A program made the position numbers and the translations under genes. A DNA stretch of 50,886 nucleotides from WTAW01 sp964406575 (GTDB taxonomy: Bacteria; Acidobacteriota; Aminicenantia; Aminicenantales; Aminicenantaceae): positions 1 through 50,886 of the forward strand of contig CAYOSH010000028.1 of assembly GCA_964406575.1 (NCBI GenBank), written 5' to 3'. Numbering within the stretch: the first letter of the stretch is position 1; every line of letters begins with the position of its first letter. Below are positions 34,834 through 43,286 of this stretch, one piece after another. Below the pieces are notes generated by a model. That model was not told where the DNA came from. It did no database searches and was given only the letters and a program-made list of their open reading frames with translations.

Positions 34834-36312
34834 ATGATGAAATTCTCGAACTTTTCTAACCAAAGAAATCGTGTTGCCATCGTATTCGTCATTTCCATAA
34901 TTGTTTTCACCATTGGCGTGTTCTCACAACAAGATTTTGACGGGCAAGATCCACAACTCCTCCAAGCACCGATGAGTGAGAAATTTCTGAAATACCTTGA
35001 AGATCAAGAGAGAGGAATAGACTGGATGACGTACACATCTGACGGCCATCCGCTCGGCCTCATCCCAGGCCCTTTAGACCTTAGATATTTGGATACGAGT
35101 GATTTGGATGAACAATCTTATTTTGACGCCTCCGCTCTTCCCAAATCATACGACCTCCGCACCAAGAACAAGCTCCCGCCTGTTAGAAATCAAGGTTCCT
35201 GTGGATCGTGCTGGGCATTTGCATCGATGGCTTCAGTCGAGTCCAGTCTCCTTCCCTCGCAAAAAAGGGATTTTTCTGAGCAACACCTCATGGAGAAGCA
35301 CGGGTTTAAATGGGGGCCATGCAAGGGAGGGAATATCGATATAGCGGTGGCTTATCTAGCGAGATGGACTGGACCCCTGAATGAGTCTGACCTGCCGTAC
35401 AAGTATGCCGCTTCCATGAGCGAAACCGATGCTGAGAAACATGTCCAAAATGTCATTTATATTCCTCCAAGATCAGGGCCCTCCGATAATAACAAAATTA
35501 AAGATGCTGTTAAAAAATATGGTGCGGTGTACGCTTCGATGTATTATGACGATCTTTATTATGATCCAGTTTATTACTCTTTCTACAATCCCTCTGAGGA
35601 AGAGGGAGGCCATGGTGTTGCCATTGTAGGGTGGCAGGACAACTTCGATAAGAACAAATTCAAAGAAATCCCCCCGGGTAATGGAGCATTCATTGTCAGA
35701 AACTCCTGGGGGCCTGATTGGGGAGAAGACGGATATTTCTATGTGTCCTATCATGATCCCTATTTTGCTGCGACTTATTGGAATGCAGCCTTCAAAAAGC
35801 CGGAATCCGCAACCAATTATCAAGAGATTTACGAATACGACCCCAGTGGATTCACAAGTTGTCTGGGTTATCCTCCTTCCAATAAAGCTTGGTTTGCGAA
35901 CATTTTTAAAGCCCGATCGAACACTCCTCTGAAAGCTGTGAGTTTTTATACCTTAGGTGTGACGACCAGATACAAAATCTATATTTATAAAAATGTTGAT
36001 GCTAATGATCCTGCAAGTGGAACCCTGGCCCACAAAAAATCGGGCAGGCTGACTTCTCCCGGATACTATACACTCCGCTTCAACAAAGTGCCTCTCAAAC
36101 AAGACGAAAAATTTTCTGTTGTTGTAAAGCTCGAAACTCAGGGTTGGCAATATCCCATTCCAGTGGAAATGCCAATAAAAGGGTATACTAAAAATGTGAA
36201 GGCCAAGCGGGGACAGGGCTTTGTCAGCTCTAACGGTAAAAACTGGGGCGATCTGGTGACGATTAAATCCTGTAAAAATACGAATATATGCCTGAAGGTT
36301 TTTGTGGAATAG
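34834..36312 (+). CDS. secreted papain-like (C1A) cysteine protease
   Basis: 492 aa with an N-terminal hydrophobic signal or anchor (about 13-31) and a propeptide-like region to about 95. Catalytic domain about 100-330: active-site Q-G-S-C-G-S-C-W (oxyanion Q120, nucleophile C126), H-G-V-A-I-V-G-W with the catalytic His, and R-N-S-W-G-P-D-W-G with the Asn. The C-terminal about 140 residues form a beta-rich domain (K-A-V-S-F-Y-T-L-G, Y-K-I-Y-I-Y-K-N-V) like the lectin-like domain found behind some bacterial C1A proteases. Extracellular peptidase, intact. Confidence 0.9.
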   Translation: MMKFSNFSNQRNRVAIVFVISIIVFTIGVFSQQDFDGQDPQLLQAPMSEKFLKYLEDQERGIDWMTYTSDGHPLGLIPGPLDLRYLDTSDLDEQSYFDASALPKSYDLRTKNKLPPVRNQGSCGSCWAFASMASVESSLLPSQKRDFSEQHLMEKHGFKWGPCKGGNIDIAVAYLARWTGPLNESDLPYKYAASMSETDAEKHVQNVIYIPPRSGPSDNNKIKDAVKKYGAVYASMYYDDLYYDPVYYSFYNPSEEEGGHGVAIVGWQDNFDKNKFKEIPPGNGAFIVRNSWGPDWGEDGYFYVSYHDPYFAATYWNAAFKKPESATNYQEIYEYDPSGFTSCLGYPPSNKAWFANIFKARSNTPLKAVSFYTLGVTTRYKIYIYKNVDANDPASGTLAHKKSGRLTSPGYYTLRFNKVPLKQDEKFSVVVKLETQGWQYPIPVEMPIKGYTKNVKAKRGQGFVSSNGKNWGDLVTIKSCKNTNICLKVFVE

Positions 36313-36360
36313 TATTCAGAAGAGATTATGTAAGAAGGTAAGAAGGTAGAAGAAGAAGAA

Positions 36361-36495
36361 GGGGGACGGGCCACAAGAAGAGAAGAAGGGGGACGGGCCA
36401 CAGAAACTCATTCATAACAAATAAGTTAACCCAAATAATCACCCTAAAAATCGTCTTAAACTCACCATTTTGGGGGTCAAAAGCAACATCTAAGG
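36361..36495 (+). repeat. half element, L orientation with duplicated tip (left end of HicAB cassette B)
   Basis: The tip GGGGGACGGGCCACA occurs twice (36361 and 36388), separated by GAAGAGAAGAA. The body ends TTTTGGGGGTCAAAAGCAACATCTAAGG. Preceded by an AAGGTAGAAG-type run (36330-36360). Confidence 0.85.
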
Positions 36496-36745
36496 AGAAT
36501 TGCATTTTTAAACTATATCTTACAAGTGAGATTTTTTATGTATCCAGATCGTTATATGGATGAATTCATTGCTGTCATTTTCTTCTTGGATTTCGCATTG
36601 TTGCCTTGATGGTATGTCTTTTCTTGCAGCCTAAAGAAGGCAAGGAGAATCCAAATCTGGCTTTCGCATAAGCGCATGTGACACCCTACATTCCTGAAGC
36701 GAAATCTTAACTCTTTAACTCTGAATAAGGAATTATCCTAAAGTT

Positions 36746-36774
36746 TTGACAAATTAGTATCATAATAGTACTAT
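36746..36774 (+). promoter_or_regulatory. hicA promoter with palindromic operator (cassette B)
   Basis: TTGACA (36746-36751), 17 bp, TACTAT (36769-36774); TAGTACTA covers the -10 box. The start codon begins four bases downstream, as in cassette A. Confidence 0.6.
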
Positions 36775-36778
36775 ATTA

Positions 36779-36973
36779 ATGCCGAGAAAAATTCGTGAAT
36801 TGATAAAGGATCTTGAAATGGCTGGATTTATTAATCGTGGAGGAAAGGGAAGTCATCGCAATTTCCTACATGCCTCTGGTGTCGTTCTCACGCTATCAGG
36901 TCAACCAGGAGATGATGCCAAATCCTATCAAGAAAAACTAATCAAACAAAAAATTAGAGAAGCCCAACGATGA
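36779..36973 (+). CDS. hicA: HicA-type toxin (cassette B)
   Basis: 64 aa, intact version of the gene at 23475, with G-K-G-S-H-R-N-F-L-H (active-site His) and C-terminus L-I-K-Q-K-I-R-E-A-Q-R. Overlaps hicB by ATGA, so the two are translationally coupled. Predicted mRNA interferase, held inactive by HicB. Confidence 0.85.
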   Translation: MPRKIRELIKDLEMAGFINRGGKGSHRNFLHASGVVLTLSGQPGDDAKSYQEKLIKQKIREAQR

Positions 36974-37305
36974 AAGAAAGAGATAAATACTTAAAAATTG
37001 TTGAATGGTCGGATGAAGACAAATGTTATGTCGGATCTGTACCAGGATGGATCGGAAAATGCTGTCATGGGATCGATGAAATGAACGTCTACAAAGAACT
37101 TTGTGAGATCGTTGATGAATGGATAGATATCTATAAAAAAGACGGTCGGATTTTGCCTCCGCCTACAAATAAAAAATATTCAGGGAAATTTGTTTTGCGT
37201 ACGGGCTCGGATTTGCATCAGGCGCTGACGATCAAAGCCTTGAACGCTGAGGAGAGTCTGAACACCTTTGTTGTAAAAGTGCTCAAAAGAGTCGTATCCG
37301 GCTGA
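36970..37305 (+). CDS. hicB: HicB-type antitoxin (cassette B)
   Basis: 111 aa, nearly identical to the protein at 23666, with HicB core and C-terminal ribbon-helix-helix-like part. Predicted to bind HicA and repress its own promoter. Ends 20 bp before the R half element. Confidence 0.85.
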   Translation: MKERDKYLKIVEWSDEDKCYVGSVPGWIGKCCHGIDEMNVYKELCEIVDEWIDIYKKDGRILPPPTNKKYSGKFVLRTGSDLHQALTIKALNAEESLNTFVVKVLKRVVSG

Positions 37306-37324
37306 TACTAGTCGTTAAAGTTGT

Positions 37325-37419
37325 GATTTTGCCCCTAAAATGATGCCTCTAAGGGCTAATTAGGCTCCTAAAAAGGACTTAACTTCTTTATATTAAAATA
37401 GTTATTGTGGCCCGTCCCC
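37325..37419 (+). repeat. half element, R orientation (right end of HicAB cassette B)
   Basis: From GATTTTGCCCCTAAAATGATG to TGTGGCCCGTCCCC; AATTTACAATTTAC repeats follow outside. Confidence 0.85.
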
Positions 37420-37452
37420 AATTTCAATTAGCGTCCCCAATTTACAATTTAC

Positions 37453-37977
37453 CTAATACTTGACGGCCTGTCCTGCCACAGGAACAGATGCATGAAGCTG
37501 TACGATTTGCCAGTTCCTGTCTCTCTTCTCCATGACTGCTGTAAACCTCATTCCATCTAAACTGAAGGGCTCACCCATCGACTCTCCTTTTAAATCCATC
37601 AGAAACGAAACCCAGGCGACTTCGCCTGACTTGTGAACTTTGATGCTTAATTCCCTGGTTTCAACCTGAACATTCTCAGCGGCATCAAATTGTTTCAGCA
37701 TCGCTTCTTTCATCGGTTCCCAACCGACAAAGTGTTCGGCAGCGTCCGTGCCAAACATGACCATGTCATCATCATGAGCAAAAATTTTCGAGAATAACTC
37801 CATATCTTCCGTCTCCCAACATGTAACAAAATCATCGATCAACGCTTTAACCGCTGCTTTTTCGACTTCAATATCTGCTCCAGGTTTAGTTGCCTCAGCA
37901 ACCTCTGCAGGCTGCTGGCAGCCAAAAGTGAAAAAAAACAGAAAAACCAAAGGAATCACCATGAATAATTTTTTCAT
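37453..37977 (-). CDS. SnoaL/DUF4440-like lipoprotein
   Basis: 174 aa, lipobox F-T-F-G-C (Cys19) after M-K-K-L-F-M-V-I-P-L-V-F-L. NTF2-like body: A-L-I-D-D-F-V-T-C-W-E-T-E-D-M-E-L-F-S-K-I-F-A-H-D-D-D-M-V-M-F, W-Q-I-V-Q-L-H-A-S near the end. GGAGGGG ribosome site. Divergent from the kinase-TPR gene at 38123, with separate promoters in the 145-bp gap. Small-ligand role unknown. Confidence 0.85.
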   Translation of the reverse strand: MKKLFMVIPLVFLFFFTFGCQQPAEVAEATKPGADIEVEKAAVKALIDDFVTCWETEDMELFSKIFAHDDDMVMFGTDAAEHFVGWEPMKEAMLKQFDAAENVQVETRELSIKVHKSGEVAWVSFLMDLKGESMGEPFSLDGMRFTAVMEKRDRNWQIVQLHASVPVAGQAVKY

Positions 37978-38004
37978 TTACCCCTCCGTATTGGTAATGC
38001 ATCA

Positions 38005-38033
38005 ATTAGATACCAATTGAAACTGGCTGTCAA
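38005..38033 (-). promoter_or_regulatory. lipoprotein promoter (paralogue-conserved)
   Basis: Minus strand TTGACA (38028-38033), 17 bp, TCTAAT (38005-38010); same layout as at 20616 and 45730. Confidence 0.6.
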
Positions 38034-38064
38034 GCCAAGTTCAGGTCATGAGAAATATCTTCGT

Positions 38065-38093
38065 TTGACTCTTCTCTCACAAATTTATATGCT
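38065..38093 (+). promoter_or_regulatory. kinase-TPR promoter
   Basis: TTGACT (38065-38070), 17 bp, TATGCT (38088-38093), matching the promoter at 2482 in boxes and in the AAATTTATATG context. Confidence 0.6.
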
Positions 38094-38122
38094 ATCCTCA
38101 GCAAAGTTTGGGGAGTAAAGAC

Positions 38123-41100
38123 ATGCAATGTCCCAAATGCAAAACAGATAATCCGGACGAGTCTGTCTTCTGTGCCAAGTGTGGCACCCAAATTGGTGAG
38201 ACCGAGGAGAAACCTCTTCCCACCCAAACCATCGAAGCCCCGAGAGAGGAATTAACTACGGGATCTACATTTGCTGGGCGGTACCAGATCATCGAGGAGC
38301 TCGGCAAGGGAGGGATGGGCAAAGTCTACAAGGCCCATGACACGGAGATCAAAGAGAAAATTGCCCTCAAGCTCATAAAGCCTGAGATTTCTGCAGATAA
38401 AAAGACGATCGAGCGTTTCCAGAACGAGCTCAAGTTCGCCCGGAAGATCGGCCATCGAAATGTCTGCCGGATGTATGACCTGAACAAGGAAGAAGGTTCC
38501 TACTATATCACGATGGAATATGTGTCGGGAGAAGATCTAAAGAGCATCATCAGAAGAGTGGGCCAATTGCCTTCAGGAAAAGCGATTTCCATAGCCAAAC
38601 AAGTGGCTGAGGGTCTAGCAGAAGCGCACAGATTAGGGGTTATCCACCGTGATTTAAAGCCCAGCAACATCATGATCGACAAAGATGGGAATGCCCGGAT
38701 CATGGACTTCGGAATAGCCAGGTCTGTGGAGGCGAAAGGCTTAACAGGAGCGGGTGTCATGATCGGGACGCCCGAGTATATGCCTCCGGAACAGGCTGAA
38801 GCCAAGGACGTCGATCAACGTTCGGATATTTATTCATTGGGCGTCATCCTTTATGAAATGGTCACCGGAAGAGTCCCATTTGAGGGAGACACCGCACTCA
38901 GCATCGCGATGAAGCACAAGGGTGAAGAGCCCAAAGATCCACGAGATTTCAATTCTCAAATATCCGAGGATCTCAGCCGTGTGATACTGAGATGCTTGGA
39001 GAAAGAGAAGGATAAACGATACCAGAGTGCAGGCGAATTACGATCAGAACTTGAAAGTATCGAGAAAGGCATCCCAACCACAGAGCGCATAATTCCAGAA
39101 AGAAAGCCCCTAACATCTAGAGAGATAACGGTTACCTTTGGCATAAAGAAGCTTCTTATACCGGCCCTAGTAATCATCGCTGTCGTTATCACCGGATTAA
39201 TTCTCTGGCGATTAGTGCCAAAGCGACAAGCTGTTCCCTCAGCTTCATCAGATAAACCCTCACTTGCAGTTATGCATTTCGAAAACAACACCGGGGACGA
39301 GAATATGGACCATTGGAGAAAAGCACTATCTGAACTAATAACCGACGATCTTTCTCAATCCAGGCACTTGACGGTTTTAGGTGTGGATAAACTTTTTGGT
39401 GTTTTAAAAGAAGAAAACCTTCTCGACGTTAAAAATTATTCTTCCGAGGATCTTAAAAATGTTGCATCACAAGGAGGAGTAAAAAACATACTGAGAGGGA
39501 GTTTTACCAGAGCAGGAGAAACTATCCGTATTCATGCTGTCCTCCAAAATATGGAAACAGGAGAGCTACTCGGCACAGAAAGAGTGGAATGTCAAGGTGA
39601 GGAAAGAATATTTTCTGCTGTGGATGAGCTCACCCTCAAAATAAAGAGGAATTTCAAACTATCAGAAGAAGATATTTCAAGTGATGCTGATCAAGAAGTG
39701 GGGAAGATAACAACAAGTTCCCCTGAGGCATATAAGTACTACAGAGAGGCAAGGGAACTAGCTCTTAAGGGAGAGGATTCAAAGGCTAATCAACTGATGT
39801 TAAAAGCCGTGGAGATAGATCCTGAGTTTGCTATGGCTTATCGAGACATAGGAGTGACGTATGGTAATCTTGGCTATTACAATAAATCCAGAGAGTACAT
39901 GAAAAAAGCGTTTGAATATAGAGATAGACTGTCCGACAAAGAGCGATATTTGGTTGAAGCAGGCTTTTTAAGCGATTCGGAGGAAACCTTGCCACAGGCT
40001 ATCGCAGCTTATGAAAAAGTCATTGAGCTTTACCCGGAAGTTTGGATCGCTCACAACAATCTAGCCTCAATCTACAATGACTTCGAAGAATGGGATGAGG
40101 CGGAGAAAACGTGCAAAGGACTCGTGGATAGAAAAGAAGAAAATGTCTATCCGTATATAAATTTAGCCCTAGCATATCAAGGCAAAGGAATGTTTGATAA
40201 AGCAAGAGAAGTTCTTGAGCAATATCAAAATAATTTTGGTGAGGTGGCTTGGATCCAGGGATACATAGCACAAAATTATTATTATCAAGGGAAACTTGAT
40301 CTTTCTTTGGATGAAATAGACAAAGCTTTTCTTATGAAGCCTGATGATTTTAATATAGTTGTAAGTAGAGCGGATTATTATTATATAAGCGGGAAGCTGA
40401 TTGAAGCCGAAAGAGAATATATGAACCTCCTTAAAATAGATAAACCCAGATTTAAATATGAGGGCATGAGAAAACTGGCTGTGTTATATCTCACTCAAGG
40501 GAAATTTAAAAAAGCGAAAGAGCACATGCGTAGGGCACTGGCTTTAGCAGAAGAAGCAGGCGAACAAAGATGGACTATCTGGCTTCATGTGTATCTGGGA
40601 TGGATACATTTCCTATTGGGTAATGATGGGGAGGCTCAAAAGGAATATGAACTGGCCAGTGAAACAGCTTTTGCAGCCAAAGCAACCATTTATCAGAGAT
40701 TTATTTTGATTTGGGAAGGATTTCTTTATGCAAGGAATAAATCATTTGGTGAGGCTGAAAAGTTCGCGGCTGAATATAAAACGCAGCTTGAAAAGACGAT
40801 GTATCAAAAGGGAATCAGATTTTATGATTATCTCCTGGGTATAATTGAACTCAAAAAGGGGAATTTCTCCAAATCCATGCAGTATTTAGATGAAGGTTTA
40901 GCCTTGGAATCCTTTGGGCCACTAGGGAAATCTGCCCCTGCTCTTGAATTGTTAGCACAAGCCTATTATGAATCAAAGAATTTAGATAAAGCCAAAGAAA
41001 ATTATGAAAAAATATTAGCCCTTACTTATGGAAGGCTATGGTATGGCTATCATTATACCAAGTCATTCTACATGCTCGGCAAGATCTACGAACAGCAAGG

Positions 41101-41218
41101 TGACACCGCCAAAGCCATCGAGCATTACGAGAAATTCCTCGACCTGTGGAAGGACGCTGATCCTAGAATAGCTGAGGTTGATGATGCGAGGGCGCGGCTG
41201 GCAGCATTGAAAAAGTAG
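38123..41218 (+). CDS. zinc-ribbon Ser/Thr protein kinase with TPR sensor domain
   Basis: 1031 aa from the ATG at 38123 (GGGGAG seven bases upstream; a TTG at 38108 is less likely). Zinc ribbon C3, C6, C17, C20; kinase about 50-310 with G-K-G-G-M-G-K-V-Y-K, H-R-D-L-K-P-S-N, D-F-G-I-A-R and P-P-E-Q (the relatives have S-P-E-Q); membrane helix about 350-372; FlgO/TolB-N-like segment (L-A-V-M-H-F-E-N-N-T-G-D); a long TPR array, with the last repeats closely matching those of the gene at 2533 (E-Q-Q-G-D-T-A-K-A-I-E-H-Y). Transmembrane signalling kinase; substrate unknown. Confidence 0.9.
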   Translation: MQCPKCKTDNPDESVFCAKCGTQIGETEEKPLPTQTIEAPREELTTGSTFAGRYQIIEELGKGGMGKVYKAHDTEIKEKIALKLIKPEISADKKTIERFQNELKFARKIGHRNVCRMYDLNKEEGSYYITMEYVSGEDLKSIIRRVGQLPSGKAISIAKQVAEGLAEAHRLGVIHRDLKPSNIMIDKDGNARIMDFGIARSVEAKGLTGAGVMIGTPEYMPPEQAEAKDVDQRSDIYSLGVILYEMVTGRVPFEGDTALSIAMKHKGEEPKDPRDFNSQISEDLSRVILRCLEKEKDKRYQSAGELRSELESIEKGIPTTERIIPERKPLTSREITVTFGIKKLLIPALVIIAVVITGLILWRLVPKRQAVPSASSDKPSLAVMHFENNTGDENMDHWRKALSELITDDLSQSRHLTVLGVDKLFGVLKEENLLDVKNYSSEDLKNVASQGGVKNILRGSFTRAGETIRIHAVLQNMETGELLGTERVECQGEERIFSAVDELTLKIKRNFKLSEEDISSDADQEVGKITTSSPEAYKYYREARELALKGEDSKANQLMLKAVEIDPEFAMAYRDIGVTYGNLGYYNKSREYMKKAFEYRDRLSDKERYLVEAGFLSDSEETLPQAIAAYEKVIELYPEVWIAHNNLASIYNDFEEWDEAEKTCKGLVDRKEENVYPYINLALAYQGKGMFDKAREVLEQYQNNFGEVAWIQGYIAQNYYYQGKLDLSLDEIDKAFLMKPDDFNIVVSRADYYYISGKLIEAEREYMNLLKIDKPRFKYEGMRKLAVLYLTQGKFKKAKEHMRRALALAEEAGEQRWTIWLHVYLGWIHFLLGNDGEAQKEYELASETAFAAKATIYQRFILIWEGFLYARNKSFGEAEKFAAEYKTQLEKTMYQKGIRFYDYLLGIIELKKGNFSKSMQYLDEGLALESFGPLGKSAPALELLAQAYYESKNLDKAKENYEKILALTYGRLWYGYHYTKSFYMLGKIYEQQGDTAKAIEHYEKFLDLWKDADPRIAEVDDARARLAALKK

Positions 41219-41240
41219 CCTTTATTTATAAAAATCTTGA

Positions 41241-41290
41241 CCTCGGGGCCAAAGAACAGCTCAGCAAATTCCCCCCGATTTCCATCCCGA
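41241..41290 (+). pseudogene. scrap of metallophosphatase gene
   Basis: GACCTCGGGGCCAAAGAACA and the following 20 bases match 43593-43630 inside the metallophosphatase gene with a few mismatches. Neither end of the gene is present. Confidence 0.55.
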
Positions 41291-41304
41291 TCTTCAATAA
41301 ACTA

Positions 41305-41535
41305 TCATATCGATATTTCTATATATTTTGCTTTTGATGACGGCTCAGGAATGGCCAATCCCTCCGTTTTTAATCCCTCGATATGGAATTGGATCGCTTC
41401 TTTCATGCGGATCAGAGTTTTTTCTATGGTTACGCCAGTGGCTACACACCCAGGTAAGTCTGGACTGTAAGCAGAATAGTTGCCGTTGGCCTTCTCTATT
41501 ATTACTAGATATTTAAACACTTTTTTGCCCTCCAT
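41305..41535 (-). CDS. hicB: HicB-type antitoxin
   Basis: 76 aa, short HicB: Y-L-V-I-I-E-K-A-N-G-N-Y-S-A-Y-S-P-D-L-P-G-C-V-A-T-G is the family signature, then helix M-K-E-A-I-Q-F-H-I-E-G-L. It lacks a C-terminal DNA-binding extension. Overlaps the end of hicA by 23 bp. Confidence 0.9.
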   Translation of the reverse strand: MEGKKVFKYLVIIEKANGNYSAYSPDLPGCVATGVTIEKTLIRMKEAIQFHIEGLKTEGLAIPEPSSKAKYIEISI

Positions 41536-41719
41536 TCTTTAGACCCGCCTGTTTGAGTATGCTATTGAGTGTTCCTTTAGCAAGGTCGTCATTTGTGTGG
41601 CCTGCAATAGTAACAACACCCTTTTTCTTATCATGGCTGTATTGCCTATGACTCCCTTTCCTTCTTACCATGAACCAGCCGTCCTGTTCAATTATTTTTA
41701 CGGCGTCTCTGACTTTCAT
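41513..41719 (-). CDS. hicA: HicA-type mRNA interferase toxin
   Basis: 68 aa from the ATG at 41719; the frame is open to 41767, but family members begin M-K-V-R-D-A-V-K-I-I-E-Q-D-G-W, so the inner start is chosen. G-S-H-R-Q-Y carries the active-site His; the end L-N-S-I-L-K-Q-A-G-L is typical. Not flanked by half elements, although an empty one begins 130 bp away. Confidence 0.85.
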   Translation of the reverse strand: MKVRDAVKIIEQDGWFMVRRKGSHRQYSHDKKKGVVTIAGHTNDDLAKGTLNSILKQAGLKNGGQKSV

Positions 41720-41853
41720 TTCTGCAATTTCAATTGTATAGACGCAGGAAACGTCTGTGATTCTCATTTTTCAGCTTTAATTCGGTTTTTTACGATAATT
41801 GTTACTGAAATTTGCATGACAACAGCAGAAATATCTTGCTGATTTTGATAAAA

Positions 41854-41894
41854 GGTAAAAGGGTAAAAGGTAAAAGTAAAAGATAAAAGTAAAA
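41854..41894. repeat. AAAAGGTAAAAG microsatellite at element boundary
   Basis: Tandem (A)AAGGTAAAAG/GTAAAAG units directly outside the GGGGGACGGG tip of the next element. Confidence 0.7.
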
Positions 41895-42140
41895 GGGGGA
41901 CGGGCCTCAGCAAATAATTCATAATAAATAAGTTAATTCAAATAATCCTCCTAAAAATTGGGTTAGAAACACTATTTTAGGGGTCAAAACAGCCTTTTAA
42001 AGAAGAATAATAATATCAATTTATAGTATCTATCCTTAAACATAACTTTTTGCCCCCAAAATAGTGCCTCTAAGGATTCATTTGGACCCAAAAAAGTACT
42101 TAACTTGCTGATATTAAAATAATTATTATGGTCCGTCCCC
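41895..42140. repeat. empty palindromic element, 246 bp
   Basis: L half 41895-41998 (GGGGGACGGGCCTCAG to GGGGTCAAAACAGCC) and R half 42046-42140 (TTTTTGCCCCCAAAATAGTG to GGTCCGTCCCC) are inverted copies. The 47-bp core contains TTTATAGTATCTATCCTTAA. No gene. Confidence 0.85.
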
Positions 42141-42183
42141 TTTAATATAAATAATATTATTTAATATTTAATAGCTGGAAGAA

Positions 42184-42340
42184 ATGCGCGCCAAATATAA
42201 AAAACTTCTCTCTCAGTCGAATAAGCAAATCTCTTTTCTTAAAAAGGTTTTGAATGGAAAAGATCTACGATTTGTGTCTTGAAGTTCTCAATCGGCTGCA
42301 AAAAACCGGTGTCTTATATGACAGCCTTCCAAAAAAGTAA
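42184..42340 (+). pseudogene. small relic reading frames, possible nucleotidyltransferase N-terminus
   Basis: Two overlapping short frames: 42184-42282 (32 aa, basic) and 42254-42340 (28 aa, E-K-I-Y-D-L-C-L-E-V-L-N-R-L-Q-K-T-G-V-L). The second resembles the start of nucleotidyltransferase-type proteins, but it stops before any catalytic motif. Low confidence. Confidence 0.3.
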
Positions 42341-42349
42341 AAAAATATA

Positions 42350-42419
42350 TTGACAAATCAGCTATGTTATTGTATTAATAAATACATAGAATTAATTAAA
42401 TAGATACAATAAATTGTAT
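42350..42419 (+). promoter_or_regulatory. promoter with inverted repeats, 200 bp upstream of the DUF gene
   Basis: TTGACA (42350-42355), 17 bp, TATTAA (42373-42378). TTATTGTAT (42367-42375) over the -10 box is inverted as ATACAATAA (42404-42412), and ATACAAT-AA-ATTGTAT (42404-42419) is itself a palindrome. Between here and 42615 only a doubtful 39-aa frame (42472) is seen. Confidence 0.5.
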
Positions 42420-42614
42420 GATAATATACATAAAATCAATAAATACGATCTTTTGCACACTCTTTCTATATGGAACAGATACTTAAAAAGAAGGGTTCAC
42501 CTAATTGCATGTGGGGGAACTGCTTTAACACTACTAGTCCTATGATATTTCTGATGAAAAAAATAAGAAGAATTTTGAATTTTTCTTAGGACTCTTAAAG
42601 GAAAAACAAACAAA

Positions 42615-43283
42615 ATGAACCAGCGCGAATTACTAAATAAAGTAAAGAATCTGGGATATCCTTTGCTCGAAACAGACGAAGTCATCGATGTCAATCAAAC
42701 GCTCGCTGAAGTTATTAAAAGCCACGACCTCCGTCTGTGGGAGGGATTTTCTGTAATGCTCGCCCACACTCTGGAAACCGGGCAATTTTCTTACGATGAG
42801 GTATTGAGTCACTTTGATGATATAAAAGAGCGCGAATATTTTCGGACTCTTGTCGCCATGTCGTTAGCCCTCTATTACTACCTTGGACTTGAGTTTGTAT
42901 TTGTGGATCGATTAGTCCAATCCGAATATTTCGATAGGGACTTGCATGAAGAATTTATAAAAGATTTTAGAGGTAAAAAAGATCTAGACCTCAATGACAA
43001 GACATTATCTTCTGCCCGCATGATAAACACCTTTAAGAACTACTTCAGACGTGCTGAGATCGATCTCATAGAATACTCCGATAAACAAGACGAATTCGAA
43101 CTCGAACACGCCATGTCTCAAGTTTTTTCAAAAAAGCAAAAGGAGTTGTTTTTAAAGAAACTCAAAGGGGAAAAACTGACTAAAACAGAAAGGGAATATT
43201 ATTCCCGCGTCGTTAAAAAGAAAGTGTTAGCCCTGGCTAATTCGGATCTCCACAAGTTGGCAGCGCGCCTAGTTAAAGAATAA
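42615..43283 (+). CDS. uncharacterised 222-aa protein paired with metallophosphatase
   Basis: Mostly alpha-helical, acidic N-terminal half (L-A-E-V-I-K-S-H-D-L-R-L-W-E-G-F) and a Lys-rich C-terminal half (Q-V-F-S-K-K-Q-K-E-L-F-L-K-K-L-K-G-E-K-L, then E-Y-Y-S-R-V-V-K-K-K-V-L-A-L-A-N-S-D-L-H). The C-terminal half is repeated at 49247-49504 with few changes, still followed by the start of a metallophosphatase, so the two genes travel together. The basic tail might contact nucleic acid. Family not recognised. Confidence 0.7.
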   Translation: MNQRELLNKVKNLGYPLLETDEVIDVNQTLAEVIKSHDLRLWEGFSVMLAHTLETGQFSYDEVLSHFDDIKEREYFRTLVAMSLALYYYLGLEFVFVDRLVQSEYFDRDLHEEFIKDFRGKKDLDLNDKTLSSARMINTFKNYFRRAEIDLIEYSDKQDEFELEHAMSQVFSKKQKELFLKKLKGEKLTKTEREYYSRVVKKKVLALANSDLHKLAARLVKE

Positions 43284-43286
43284 TCC

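Noticed and set aside
35473..35823. Minus-strand 116-aa frame opposite the cysteine protease
   Set aside because: Covers the catalytic His/Asn coding part in antisense; composition is that of a shadow frame.
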